Below are positions 1 to 10,053 of a stretch of 64,000 nucleotides of DNA, in pieces. The notes below the pieces were generated by a model. The model searched no databases, was not told the origin of the DNA, and was given only the letters and a program-made list of their open reading frames with translations. Location: contig NC_088962.1 of the NCBI RefSeq assembly GCF_010111755.1, positions 310,001 to 374,000 of the forward strand. Direction: 5' to 3'. The DNA is from Nakaseomyces glabratus. Taxonomy: Eukaryota; Ascomycota; Saccharomycetes; Saccharomycetales; Saccharomycetaceae. Position numbers and translations under genes: made by a program. Within the stretch, counting starts at the first letter, position 1; each line of letters opens with the position of its first letter.

Positions 1-777
1 AACACATATGCAGCACAGGATAAGAATAACGGAAAATACGTGCCCGCATATAGAAGACAGATAAATAAACACAATAGCATATTACAACAGCAGCGCAAGA
101 GTCGAAATTTAGTGAACACCATGGGACACAGTATAGAATCTTTATCAATGGATGATCACAGCCAAGCAAATGGGAAATCAAGACAAGTGAGCGTATATGA
201 CCAAATGGTTCCAGTTTTGGATGATGCTAATAGAGACTCTAGCTCTCCATTCCCTACTAATGACAAAGATACAAGTGATAAAAAATCTAACTTATTTCAA
301 TCTCATGATGTCAGTGCTAATACATCTACTTCTTTCTTTGAAACAAGAAGTAACGATAACCTCATTAAAAATTTAAATAGCCACGATTTTGGCTCATATT
401 ATCCTAGAAGGCCGTCGACATCAAACCTCAACCATTCACAGGGATCATTGCATACTAGAAACTCTTCTATGCTATCCCTTGGTAAGATAGAAAATGCAGA
501 GAATGTTTTCGCAACGCCCAAAAGTGAAAATATACTAAAACATCCTCATCCTTTGGAACATGAGAGTTCATCGATATCGAACGAAACTAACAACGTAACA
601 GACAACACAATCGACGGTGAAAGTGCGTCCAAATCTTCCAAAACATACCAACTAAAGAACAATTATGATATTCAGAACACCAGTGAAATCGCAGAGGAGG
701 ATCAATATGAAAATGAGTTCACGAACTACTCAGAAAACAAAAGAGCCTATATTGATGGTCTGAGACCTAAGATGTAA
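1..777 (+). CDS. SKG1: Skg1-like protein, C-terminal part (cut by window start)
   Basis: The frame is open from base 1 with no start codon in the window, so only the last 258 residues are present; an in-frame GTG at 40 is not the start. S. cerevisiae Skg1 is a single-pass membrane protein with a long cytoplasmic tail, linked genetically to cell-wall integrity (suppressor of kex2 gas1 lethality). Conserved blocks seen here are YVPAYRR near the left edge, [18 protein letters not shown] and the C-terminal [16 protein letters not shown] followed by a LRPK-type end. The tail is rich in Ser, Asn and Asp and looks disordered. The membrane segment would lie upstream of the window. It converges on BAS1, as in S. 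cerevisiae YKR100C/YKR099W, which supports orthology. The molecular function is unknown. Confidence 0.9.
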
Positions 778-1207
778 ATTATCGAATCCAAGTAAATTTA
801 ACAAGCACCTGAAGCCACGGAAACAAGCACAACAACGGCATTTTGTGTTTCTAAATACCATAATTGTCCAGTTTATAGCATTTTTACAGATATTATTCTA
901 ATATCCATGTACTTGATATTTAATAAAAAGTATTTTAAGTAGATCTTAATGATTCATCATTTTAATCCTAGTTTAAATAATATCTTACACATCTTTCATA
1001 AATGTTCACGGGTTCATTACGCTACTTTTATCAAAACTAGTGCAATTAAAAAATGACTATTAACGACAGCTAAGAAGATCGCCCATTACTCGATGAAAGC
1101 GACACTCTACCATCTATTCGCACTAACAAACTCAAAAATGTGAGATTTAATAGATGCTAACTAATTTAGACCTAACAATAAGAGCAGTATAGTAAATGAA
1201 TAAGATT
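778..1207. other. Convergent intergenic region SKG1-BAS1
   Basis: This AT-rich stretch receives the 3' ends of both SKG1 and BAS1. It contains TATATA-poor, T- and A-rich segments of the kind used for yeast 3' end formation. I see no ORF, RNA gene or repeat. Confidence 0.6.
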
Positions 1208-3529
1208 CTAACTTGGGTTAAGAGGAAGAAAAAATGCCTCTCCATCTTCAGAGCCGCCCATCGATATACCTTCATCATCCTCATTCCCTAAGAAACTATC
1301 TAGGGTATTGATTTCAGCTAATCCACGTCCATGTAGGTGGTGACCAGTTTGTGATACTGCATTTAAGGTGTTGTCTTTGCCAGCAGATACGTAGGACTGA
1401 GACATATCTTGCTTTCCAGGAGATGCTGGATTATCTGCAAGGGACCTCAATGACTCCCAAAAATCTTCTTCGTCTTCTTCAAGACTATAGAAATTGTTGT
1501 AATTTGATTGGCCATTAACTGTTGTTTGTTTAGAATCATCGCTGGTTTTTTCATATTCCAATTTAATTCTTTTATTCTCCTCATCCAGTGCTCTCTCACT
1601 ATCAACTTCATGCTGTCTGCTTGTTCTACGCTTACGCTTTTTATGTTTATGACCGTTCTCACCTAATAGGTACTGAAGATTAGTTGATCTAGTAGATCCC
1701 GAAGATTCTAATTGTGGTTTCATTGTAGAAGGCAAGTATGTAAAGTGTGTCATCCGGTTCGGACCACCTTCTGGTAATTCGCTGCCGGGGGTGCTGAACG
1801 AACCAGCTGAACTTGAAGTGCCTGTATGTCCATGCTCATTTGATATTTGCGAACCTCTCTGGTCTGGTGACATATTAGCTTCATTCGATGGCTTACTGTA
1901 ATAATCGTTCGAAACCGGCGTGTCCGCATCTAATCCAAAGGGGTTGTAATTTGGGGAGGTTGCCATAAAGGCATTATCAGATACATTAAATACATGCCCA
2001 TAATCATTTGGAGTTTCAAATACAGATAAATCGTTGGAAACTTCTAGATGCTGAGCTAATGCATCTGCTACTGGTTTCACAGACTGGCTCCTTGAAATGG
2101 AATCATTCAAATTTACCTGAGATGATTGCTTGGCAGCTGGACTACCGTAATGATTATGTATATGCTGATGAATTGAAATTTTCAAGTTATGCTTTTTAGC
2201 CTGCTCGACCAGTTCTTTAACAAGCTGGGAGTTACTGATACTTCCATTGGAAATTGAATAATCCTGACTATCCTTTAGGGTAAATTTCCATTGATGTGTT
2301 GTAATCTTAGGTTTGCTTTGATCATCTATGGTTGTTTCAGCAAATTGTTGCTCAAGGGAAGGTGTATCACATCTGGAATCTGCTAATACTGATCCTGGGG
2401 ATGTTAAACTACTTGGCGATTTCATTGCTGTTTTCATGACATTACTTGTCTTCAAGTGACTTGCAACTTGTACAGGAGAAGCACTTTTGTAAGGCCTTTT
2501 TGATTGCTTCATTTCGAATAAGCTTAATGCCCTAGTTTCAAGACCTTCCCTTACATTGTCCTGTGAGCTGATAGAATTAGTATTTGATCTCTGTTTCTGG
2601 TTGAATTTGTTATCTTCATTCTTCATTTCAGTAGCCACCTCTATTCCAATATCCTTAGCATTACTACTGCTGAAATCTTGGGAAGGCGAGGTCAAACTAG
2701 CATAACTCATTGTATCGCTCGTTGTTTCCGTAAGTAAACTAATTTGAGACGTGCTATTACTAGAGTTCCCATTTTCTTTTAATTTTGACCTTCTTTTGTA
2801 TTTCTTGAACTGTCCGATACCAAAATCTATATTTTTATCTTCTTTTACTGCTTTCATAATCTCTTCAGGTGCCAGGCCTCTTACCACCATAGTTATAATT
2901 CTACGCCAACGATTACGACATGTCAAACTTGGTCTACTTTCCATCTCTGAAGATATTGTTCTCCATTTTGTTCCATACTTCTTGACCTTACTTATTAAAC
3001 TCAATTCTTCGTCTAATGTCCATTCACGTAGTCTTTCCTTGCTGCTCGGTCCTAAAACCTCTACGTATCTCTTAGAACATTGATCTTCTGTTCTACCTAA
3101 TATTTCTGATGAGATGTCAAGCCATTTAGGTCCATGTTTTTCATAAGCGGAAATAAGCTTCTGGTCCTCTTCCGGTGTCCATTTCCCTCTTTTGATATTT
3201 GGATCCAGAGCACTAATCCATCTTTTTCGTAACAGCTTTGGGGTTCTATCTTTATCTTTAAAAGCGTGTATGAGTTTTTCCCACTTGATCTGTCTGGAAT
3301 AATTCATTGAGTCATGTATGGTTTTCAGATCCTTAATACCATTCACCAAACCCATCCCTAGCAGCTCATCGTTCACTAAGTCAGCTAGTTTCTGATCTTC
3401 TTCTTTGCTCCAATAGTTTTTACTAGCTTTTCTATTAGTCTTATAACCTAAAGACTCAGTAATAGAGAGAAGATCAAAATTTTCATTCTTTTTTACAGAT
3501 TCCTTATTTCCTTTAACAGAGGCTGCCAT
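1208..3529 (-). CDS. BAS1: Myb-family transcription factor Bas1
   Basis: Bas1, with its partner Bas2/Pho2, activates purine and histidine biosynthesis genes in the nucleus. The 773-residue product has three N-terminal Myb repeats: R1 about 39-109 (YWSKEEDQKL), R2 about 114-160 (KWTPEEDQKL...GPKWLDIS), and R3 about 167-213 (EWTLDEELSL...GTKWRTIS, then CRNRWRRI). The rest is Ser/Asn-rich with a basic patch (HKHKKRKRR) and an acidic C-terminus, as expected for activation and interaction regions. S. cerevisiae Bas1 is about 811 residues, so this one is near full length. The ATG at 3527-3529 is the first in frame. It is convergent with SKG1, as in S. cerevisiae. HIS3, a known Bas1/Gcn4-type target, lies 40 kb away, but that linkage has no obvious meaning. 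Confidence 0.96.
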   Translation of the reverse strand: MAASVKGNKESVKKNENFDLLSITESLGYKTNRKASKNYWSKEEDQKLADLVNDELLGMGLVNGIKDLKTIHDSMNYSRQIKWEKLIHAFKDKDRTPKLLRKRWISALDPNIKRGKWTPEEDQKLISAYEKHGPKWLDISSEILGRTEDQCSKRYVEVLGPSSKERLREWTLDEELSLISKVKKYGTKWRTISSEMESRPSLTCRNRWRRIITMVVRGLAPEEIMKAVKEDKNIDFGIGQFKKYKRRSKLKENGNSSNSTSQISLLTETTSDTMSYASLTSPSQDFSSSNAKDIGIEVATEMKNEDNKFNQKQRSNTNSISSQDNVREGLETRALSLFEMKQSKRPYKSASPVQVASHLKTSNVMKTAMKSPSSLTSPGSVLADSRCDTPSLEQQFAETTIDDQSKPKITTHQWKFTLKDSQDYSISNGSISNSQLVKELVEQAKKHNLKISIHQHIHNHYGSPAAKQSSQVNLNDSISRSQSVKPVADALAQHLEVSNDLSVFETPNDYGHVFNVSDNAFMATSPNYNPFGLDADTPVSNDYYSKPSNEANMSPDQRGSQISNEHGHTGTSSSAGSFSTPGSELPEGGPNRMTHFTYLPSTMKPQLESSGSTRSTNLQYLLGENGHKHKKRKRRTSRQHEVDSERALDEENKRIKLEYEKTSDDSKQTTVNGQSNYNNFYSLEEDEEDFWESLRSLADNPASPGKQDMSQSYVSAGKDNTLNAVSQTGHHLHGRGLAEINTLDSFLGNEDDEGISMGGSEDGEAFFLPLNPS

Positions 3530-4271
3530 TTTCAGTCACAAGTGTGGAATAAGAAAAAATGGTCTTTGTAAGTACTCTAGTATATTACCAGAAGTGTGAC
3601 AACCGTGTAACTTGTTAGCTGCGCCGAGGTTTCCAACCTAATATGTATATTTGTTTAAAAGGACGACTATCGATAATCTAAACTTCCCAATAAGTGATTT
3701 AGTAAACAATAAAAATTTGGACAAACTTCTTAGTGCAACAGTAGACAAAATATGAATCAACAGTACCGAATTGTATTCAACCTAGGTAGAAGAGCCAGTC
3801 TTATAATACCTTGACAATCAATGCCGAAAAGCCAAACACAAATTTCACTTTTCTTTGGTTAACAAAAATGAATTAGGAGCAGCTTTATCCTGGAATCTTT
3901 CGCATAACTCTATCTAAGCAAGAAATCACACTATGAATAATATAAATACAACTTCTTATTATCAGGTACGCAACCAATATCAGGGCATCGAAGATGACAT
4001 AACATTCACGATTGGTAGCTCATCGGAGAATATCCGGTCATCGTACGATCATTCTGAAAAATTTAAGAAAAACATAAATCGTGAGAGGCGACAAAATTAT
4101 ATACACAAATATGGTCAAAGTACATGTAGCTCTTAGTTATGAACTGTTCAATTGAGATTCTAAATTCAAGTTACATATTTGCACTCCCACGATATTGAAC
4201 ACTGGTTCACCAAACTCTTTGATCTCGATGTCGATGTCACATCTATTCAAACACGGCAACTCTTGTAATTC
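3530..4271. other. Intergenic region BAS1 promoter / YHR202W-like 3' end; synteny breakpoint
   Basis: This 742-base stretch holds the BAS1 promoter and the tail of the YHR202W-like gene. It joins two regions that are unlinked in S. cerevisiae (YKR099W and YHR202W). Apart from one short ORF (3933-4136, listed separately) I see no RNA gene, transposon remnant or long repeat. Confidence 0.5.
3933..4136 (+). CDS. Small hypothetical ORF, 67 residues
   Basis: An ATG-started ORF of 67 codons lies alone between BAS1 and the YHR202W-like gene. The product is hydrophilic and rich in Asn, Ser, Arg and Lys, with no membrane segment, signal peptide or recognised motif; it ends in a Ser/Thr/Cys tail. Nothing overlaps it on either strand. 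I do not recognise it. It could be a real small hydrophilic protein or a chance ORF, since an AT-rich intergenic region can give one of this length. The gap lies at a synteny breakpoint, so a lineage-specific gene is possible. Confidence 0.25.
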   Translation: MNNINTTSYYQVRNQYQGIEDDITFTIGSSSENIRSSYDHSEKFKKNINRERRQNYIHKYGQSTCSS

Positions 4272-6029
4272 TTAAATTGATTTGATGTATGCCTTTAAAA
4301 GTTCCTTTGTTGCTCTACCACCGTAATGAAGAGTGTCGCCCCTAGTAACATTTTTGTGATCTTCTCCTTCAAGCTGCCCTAATATGAAATTAATAGCAGT
4401 GATGACACTGTCTTCCATAAAACTATAGTATATAAAATCCACAATTGTATCAGGTTCCTCATCGTGTACTTGAATGCATTGAACCACGTTAGGAATATCA
4501 TGATAATATTGTGATCTATGTGGAGTATCGTCCCCATCACAACCTGCATCATCAACTGTAGTAAAACCCTCACTTAATTTCGGATTAGTCACAAAAGGAC
4601 ACTTTTGAGAGGATGCTACCAATTTACTACCAACTCTTCCCTCAGGTGGTACTAAATGGGCGATTACAGGCCCGTTATTTAACGCTGGTTCAATCTGAAT
4701 AGCTACTTTAAGTGGCAACCTAATATATTTCCAAAAGTTAGGGAAAGGCATCACGATATATTCAGTATCCTTAGTAAATGGACCTTTATATAAGTCATAT
4801 CTTACTGAACCAGAGTTTATCATAATAATCCTAGAATGTGAAAATAAACCTTTTGGCGTTTCTAATAGAGGGAGAACTTTGGTTGACAATAAATTATAGA
4901 TATTCTCTGATGAGTTTAATGGTCTGGCAGACATATAAAACGTATGGGGTACATACCCAATAATTTCGTTTAGTCCTAAATGCGTTCTAAGTTTTGAAAT
5001 TGCCTTCGAAACGCTATCACCTAGCGTTGTGGTCAAAGACTTCACGCCTGCATGAAACTTAAATGACCTTTTACTAAAATCCAAATATCTTCTTGAGAAA
5101 GTAACATTTTGACTATCTAAATTATCAATGGATAAAAATCCAACAGTTTCTGAGAATTTTCCACTTTGTAGACATGTTGACTTATCATCCATAATCTTGA
5201 AATCTCTAATGTGGGTATGGCCGCCAAAATATTGAATGACAATATTTGGGTAGTACTTTCGGAGTTCTTTATGTATCGATAGAAGTTCATCATCAGCCTC
5301 ACCCCTAGCAGGAATATGACCAAACACTAGTACCATATCTATGTCATCTTCTGTATATGATTTAACCATATCGGAGAACCAAGGTTTCTTTATTTCTTGT
5401 ATTGCTGGTGTTACTATTGTTTTACGATTATATCTCTTAAAATCAAAAATAAAAGATAGCGCTAAAATTTTGGTCTTGGTATTTGTAGTTTTGAAACACA
5501 AATATTTATTACCAAATGCGTGTTTGCTACCTTTGTCATCAATGAATTCGACATTGCTCGAAACATATTTGTCCTTGAACTTACCAGAAAGAGCTGTCCC
5601 ATAATACTCTAATATTGAAGCCTCTTCAGTGTACAATTCGTGGTTCCCCAATGTCAATAAGTCAAAGTCCATTTCATTAAAAATGACTGACGAGTTCATA
5701 CCTACTAAAGAAGTGGCATCGCTCAAACCATTGCCATCTCGCTTATCTCCAGTATCAAGCACAATTAGATCCTGGTTCTTGCTATTTATTCTGTTCTTGC
5801 GAAACAATTCCACAAATGATATGAAGTCGCCCCAATCAGCGTTAAAATCTCTCTGCAGCAGATGAGACCCTAACCAACCATGAGTGTCTGTCGTGTGCAG
5901 AAAATTAATCTTACCTAATTTTATAGGTCTTAATTCTAGCGATGCAGCATATTCACTAGTACTAAAGAACTGTTCTGTCGGAAAGGCACCAATAACCTTC
6001 ACAAACAATAAAAACACCAACCACAGCAT
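4272..6029 (-). CDS. YHR202W: Secreted/vacuolar calcineurin-like metallophosphoesterase (YHR202W family)
   Basis: The 585-residue product starts with a hydrophobic signal peptide (residues 1-15, ending near AFP). It then shows the metallophosphoesterase motifs in order: DTH at 48-50, DTGD at 92-95, GNHE at 128-131 and a later GHTH. A C-terminal 5'-nucleotidase-type domain follows, containing the MINSGSVR-like segment. The family binds two metal ions and hydrolyses phosphate esters; the S. cerevisiae relative YHR202W (602 residues) localises to the vacuole, and a nucleotidase role is likely. Several Asn-X-Ser/Thr sites fit passage through the secretory pathway. The ATG at 6027-6029 directly precedes the signal peptide. 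Substrate cannot be read from sequence. Confidence 0.9.
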   Translation of the reverse strand: MLWLVFLLFVKVIGAFPTEQFFSTSEYAASLELRPIKLGKINFLHTTDTHGWLGSHLLQRDFNADWGDFISFVELFRKNRINSKNQDLIVLDTGDKRDGNGLSDATSLVGMNSSVIFNEMDFDLLTLGNHELYTEEASILEYYGTALSGKFKDKYVSSNVEFIDDKGSKHAFGNKYLCFKTTNTKTKILALSFIFDFKRYNRKTIVTPAIQEIKKPWFSDMVKSYTEDDIDMVLVFGHIPARGEADDELLSIHKELRKYYPNIVIQYFGGHTHIRDFKIMDDKSTCLQSGKFSETVGFLSIDNLDSQNVTFSRRYLDFSKRSFKFHAGVKSLTTTLGDSVSKAISKLRTHLGLNEIIGYVPHTFYMSARPLNSSENIYNLLSTKVLPLLETPKGLFSHSRIIMINSGSVRYDLYKGPFTKDTEYIVMPFPNFWKYIRLPLKVAIQIEPALNNGPVIAHLVPPEGRVGSKLVASSQKCPFVTNPKLSEGFTTVDDAGCDGDDTPHRSQYYHDIPNVVQCIQVHDEEPDTIVDFIYYSFMEDSVITAINFILGQLEGEDHKNVTRGDTLHYGGRATKELLKAYIKSI

Positions 6030-7002
6030 TATATTTTGTAATTCATGTAGTGTCTCACAACTTATAGAAAGACAACAAACTAGTACAGGTAATGTGCTAA
6101 TATACTACAATGCCAATGCGCTAGATCCAGATATGAAAATAAGAGCTGTCCATGATATAGAGCTCCTATATATGTATAACCCTGAAGGATCCTTTTGATT
6201 ACTCATCGCCGATTTTTTTGTGTTTACACAAAAGGCCCATAATTTGTAGATCACATCGGAATCGACTGATATAGACTACAAGTAGAGATAAGTAAAGATA
6301 GGACTGCAGTATATGTCATCAGACCGCATATTCTAACATTTATATAAGTACTATAACATACATGTGCTTCCTGAAACACATCTTTATTACTGCTCACAGA
6401 ACACTTTCTACATTCATTCTTATACTAGTAAATATGATTCAACAAGGAACATGACATCGGTGAGATGCATATGAACTTTACAAAATAATAGCAAATAGAC
6501 ACTAAAGCTATAGAAATATTTACCAGGTTATCAGGTACCCATTTTTAAGTATTGCTAACCTCGGTATTTTGTTGATTATATTGAATAATCCGATCTATTC
6601 GACCCTGACACTTTTAGGGATCGATGACGTGATAAAAGTTGGCTACCTGACAGAGGGCATCGAAAAATGCTAATGTCCCCAGTTATAAGGCGCACATAAT
6701 AATAGCATGCATATCAGTTCTCGCTGAGAACATTTTTATTATTTCCATTGAAACAGATTGTATTATCATGGTAAATTGGATGTATATAAGGTATTAGGTA
6801 TATGATATTAAGTTAAAGTAAATGGCTAATTTCTGGGGTACAGGATGCAGGAAGTTCTACAAATTCTTGCATATATATGATAAAACAACTGCCAACTCAT
6901 TTGATTTCTTAAAAAGAGTAAGAAAATCAAATGAAGGGGACTTTATGGTTGTACACATCGAATTTTTCAAAGTGTAGATATCTGTATTGGTGACAATCCT
7001 TT
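6030..7002. other. Intergenic region YHR202W-like promoter / CDC4 3' end; synteny breakpoint
   Basis: This 973-base stretch contains the promoter of the YHR202W-like gene on its left and the 3' end of CDC4 on its right. TATA-like sequences occur around 6165-6180, and a PAC-like CTCATCGC lies at 6202-6209. A single stress-type AGGGG occurs at 6935-6939. No ORF of note, RNA gene or repeat was found. The two flanking genes are on different chromosomes in S. cerevisiae. Confidence 0.5.
6202..6209 (-). promoter_or_regulatory. PAC-like element upstream of the YHR202W-like gene
   Basis: CTCATCGC on the plus strand reads GCGATGAG toward the gene, about 173 bases upstream of its ATG. It is followed by a T run (GATTTTTTT). 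PAC is bound by Dot6/Tod6 at ribosome-biogenesis genes. It is a perfect core, but a single short match at an atypical gene may be chance. Confidence 0.35.
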
Positions 7003-9390
7003 TTATTCAGATGAGCTGACTATAGCATTTGAACTATAACTATAGGTGCTTCCGGAGCTATACGGTCTATCAGGCAACGAAGTAGACAGGTCTGCCGAAG
7101 GTAAAGACGAAGAACTAGAATCAGTTACACACTCAACTTGATTCTCATTGTGCAATGCGGATGAGAACGTAACTTGTTTCTTTGAAAAATCTAAAATTTC
7201 AACAAAACTTTGTCCATCCTTCTCAACAGCAGCTACCAAAATATTACCCTTGAAATTAACGGACCATATTTGATCTGCATCATTGAGTATATTAGAGTGA
7301 ATCAATTTACCTGTCCTTAAGTTATAAATGTTAAATTGACCTTCAGATCCACTCACAAGTATATTGTCAGTCATGTAAAATGTTGTAATAGCACTCAGGT
7401 TATTATGATGATAAGCAAACTTACGGGAATAATCAGAAGAATCCCAACCACGCAAAGAACCATCTGCAGCTGCGCTTACCAGGAATTTGTCAGAAAGCTT
7501 TAATAATCCTACCAGAGCAGTATGTCCTTGTAGTGTCATCATTGGCCCAGTTATTTTTGTACAAGGAACAGTAGCGTTTGTAACATTTACACATTCCCCA
7601 TTGTTCCAAATGTTTTGCAAGTCCCATATTTTGATGGTCGAATCCATACTTGCGGATATGCATCTATTGCGCTTATAGTCATAAATTGTAGAATAAATAC
7701 GATCCGTATGCCCCATTAAAATATACAAACATTTCATCTGTATGATATCCCAAACGATCAGATTATTGTCATAGGAACCACTTATGACAATTCTTCCGTG
7801 ACCAGAAACAGTTCTTACAGACGCAATATGCCCACGTAATACTCCAACAAAATATGGGTTTTCCTCTGGAGAGTGGAAAAATAATGGTCCGTTATTACTA
7901 TAAACGTTTGGCATACCTTCGTCTATATTACTATCGCTCATCTGGGGTAATTTCCATATATGCAGAGTATTATCTCTAGAACCAGTAACGATGTACTTCA
8001 CACCTTCATGCTCAACTATGTCCAAACATCTGACAGTTGAAGTGTGACCTTTAAAGACATGTGTACATTTCCCTAAATGAATATTCCAGATCCGGACGCT
8101 TCTATCGGTAGACCCGCTAACCAAAATTCCGTTTCCAGCATATTTTAACGCCCAGACACCACCATCATGCCCGCTTAGCTCAATGAGAAATTTCTTTGTT
8201 ATGGAATCATATATTCTTATCATCTTGTCGTCGGCACCAGTAATAACATAGTTATCTTCAAACTGCAAGCATGTCACAACACTGGTCATGTGACCTTTTA
8301 GTGTAGTTCTTTGGGGTATAAAATCAGGATTATACCAGTTTTGCAATATGCTGCAATTCATCAAAAAGTCCTGGCGATATCTTGAATCGTTATCAAATGG
8401 TGGATCTAACTTGTTATTCTCAACAGGGTATTTTTTGTCAAACGAATCCTTAGAGACAAAACTTTCTGACAGTAATAGATGCTTCCATAATGCCGGTGTT
8501 CCGTTAATCAATCTGTTCCAGCTTTTTGATACTTGTAAACAATTGCTTATCGACTCAAATGGTAGTTTGTTTAATATCTTTAAGGTAATCTCCAATGGTA
8601 AAGATGTAACAAAATCTCTCTTAAGATTATCTCTCAAAAGCGTTGAAATATCAGATAATTCGCTTCTATGCATTCCGGATAGAAGACTATAAATCAAGTG
8701 GTTCATGTTAACTGCTCCTAGACTGGCTTTGATTGTTGCCAGAAGTCTCTCAGTTTCAGCTCGTTCTTTATCTTTGTATTCTTCAATGAGGTCCATAGAC
8801 TTGAGTATTGGGGATGCTGAACCTGGAGTGGACGCTATTGGTGATAACGGTAGAGCCCCGTCATCTAACATTATACCACTCTCTGCAGCAGTATCCACAG
8901 CCATGGAGTTGTTAACATTACTTTCATTAGCTGAACCAGAAGTTACTAAACCTGTAGTTACTTTTGGATTCGACACCGTAGACGGTGTAGAAACTGCAAC
9001 ATTAGCGTTTGCACCTGTTGTATCAACACTAGTCGGTGGAATAGTTGATACAGCTGGGTTAGATGAAGTGTTACTCACAACTGCTGTTGGAGGCGCTGAC
9101 AACATACTAATATTGTCACACGTCCCATCCTCAGTCGAGCACAACGACTTGTCATTAATGTCTGTCTCATTTGGAGTATTCGTAGCCCGCACCAATACCT
9201 CCAGACTACTGGGAGTACGCCCAACTCCATCCTGCATATCATCCAGACATATCTTCATCCGCTTCCGATCCGCACCCCCATCAACATCGTGCCGGCGCTT
9301 GCTATTTCCAAGAGGCCTGTTTCGCTTGGCCGCCAACTGGTACTTGAATGGAATCGGTATCTCCGCTAGCGGGAACTCCAAAGCCTTCAT
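7003..9390 (-). CDS. CDC4: F-box/WD40 protein Cdc4, substrate receptor of SCF
   Basis: Cdc4 recruits phosphorylated substrates such as Sic1, Far1 and Gcn4 to the SCF ubiquitin ligase in the nucleus and is needed for the G1/S transition. The 795-residue product (S. cerevisiae 779) has a low-complexity N-terminus with basic KRNRP and RRH segments, an F-box at about 262-305 (SLPLEITLKILNKLPFESI...), and WD40 repeats from about 360 to 740 (LKGHMTSVV, LSGHDGGVW, FKGHTSTVR, LRGHIASVR, LMGHTDRIY, LQGHTALVG). A Ser-rich tail follows. The ATG at 9388-9390 is the first in frame and begins MKALEFPL. The first 200 bases of coding sequence are GC-rich. It is divergent from STE13. Confidence 0.97.
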   Translation of the reverse strand: MKALEFPLAEIPIPFKYQLAAKRNRPLGNSKRRHDVDGGADRKRMKICLDDMQDGVGRTPSSLEVLVRATNTPNETDINDKSLCSTEDGTCDNISMLSAPPTAVVSNTSSNPAVSTIPPTSVDTTGANANVAVSTPSTVSNPKVTTGLVTSGSANESNVNNSMAVDTAAESGIMLDDGALPLSPIASTPGSASPILKSMDLIEEYKDKERAETERLLATIKASLGAVNMNHLIYSLLSGMHRSELSDISTLLRDNLKRDFVTSLPLEITLKILNKLPFESISNCLQVSKSWNRLINGTPALWKHLLLSESFVSKDSFDKKYPVENNKLDPPFDNDSRYRQDFLMNCSILQNWYNPDFIPQRTTLKGHMTSVVTCLQFEDNYVITGADDKMIRIYDSITKKFLIELSGHDGGVWALKYAGNGILVSGSTDRSVRIWNIHLGKCTHVFKGHTSTVRCLDIVEHEGVKYIVTGSRDNTLHIWKLPQMSDSNIDEGMPNVYSNNGPLFFHSPEENPYFVGVLRGHIASVRTVSGHGRIVISGSYDNNLIVWDIIQMKCLYILMGHTDRIYSTIYDYKRNRCISASMDSTIKIWDLQNIWNNGECVNVTNATVPCTKITGPMMTLQGHTALVGLLKLSDKFLVSAAADGSLRGWDSSDYSRKFAYHHNNLSAITTFYMTDNILVSGSEGQFNIYNLRTGKLIHSNILNDADQIWSVNFKGNILVAAVEKDGQSFVEILDFSKKQVTFSSALHNENQVECVTDSSSSSLPSADLSTSLPDRPYSSGSTYSYSSNAIVSSSE

Positions 9391-10053
9391 ATTATTGCCA
9401 CTGATATCCTTTCTCGTCTAGATGCTCTCTAACTACTTTAAGCTACTATTAACTACCTTCTTCTTGACTCAAAGGGACTCTTTTGTGCTTGAGATTGAGA
9501 TTCCCCCAGTTCGGTTTCGGATCCCAGAGCTGAAAAATTTTGTTGATTGACAAAATACCACAAAGCGTAAAACCTGGCAGAAAAAGTGCAATGAGCAAGG
9601 TGAATCATACATAAGAGACTACAATACTGCTGCTATGACTGCCAAGTATAAACTTTAATTTGTATATTGTAGACATTATATATAGAATGCTACCGAAAGT
9701 ATTGCAACTTGTTAATGCTCCGTGTGAGAACTGATTTACAAGGTATAGTAATGGCGAAGGGACGGCTGGACTTATCAGCATGATGGTTCTCTATCTGTAG
9801 CATGGATATAGTTGATATAAGTACACGTTATATGCTAATGTAAACAAGATAAATAGTCAGGAAAGGTACGGTATGTAGAACATTAATGCTGAACTACGTT
9901 CGTTCTACGAGAGGAGTATTTCCTTCAGTGGTGGTTTATGCTGAGGATTAGTGCACATATATGAAGTTCAGATGTTGTTACAACTGAGATAGTACACAAT
10001 ATATAGTAATTCAACCCTGTGTGGACACATCAAACTTCCTCCCAACTAAGAAG
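9391..10053. promoter_or_regulatory. Divergent promoter CDC4-STE13
   Basis: This 663-base stretch serves CDC4 to the left and STE13 to the right. A Gcn4-type TGACTCA lies at 9475-9481, about 85 bases upstream of CDC4. No obvious pheromone response element (TGAAACA) was seen. It joins two S. cerevisiae contexts (YFL009W and YOR219C) and so holds a synteny breakpoint. Confidence 0.5.

Noticed and set aside
8705..9421. 238-codon ORF antisense to the CDC4 N-terminus
   Set aside because: It overlaps conserved CDC4 coding sequence and its own promoter; there is no recognisable domain.
9865..9900. Intron 5' splice site GTATGT in the CDC4-STE13 promoter
   Set aside because: No TACTAAC branch point or downstream coding exon is present; STE13 starts at its own ATG.
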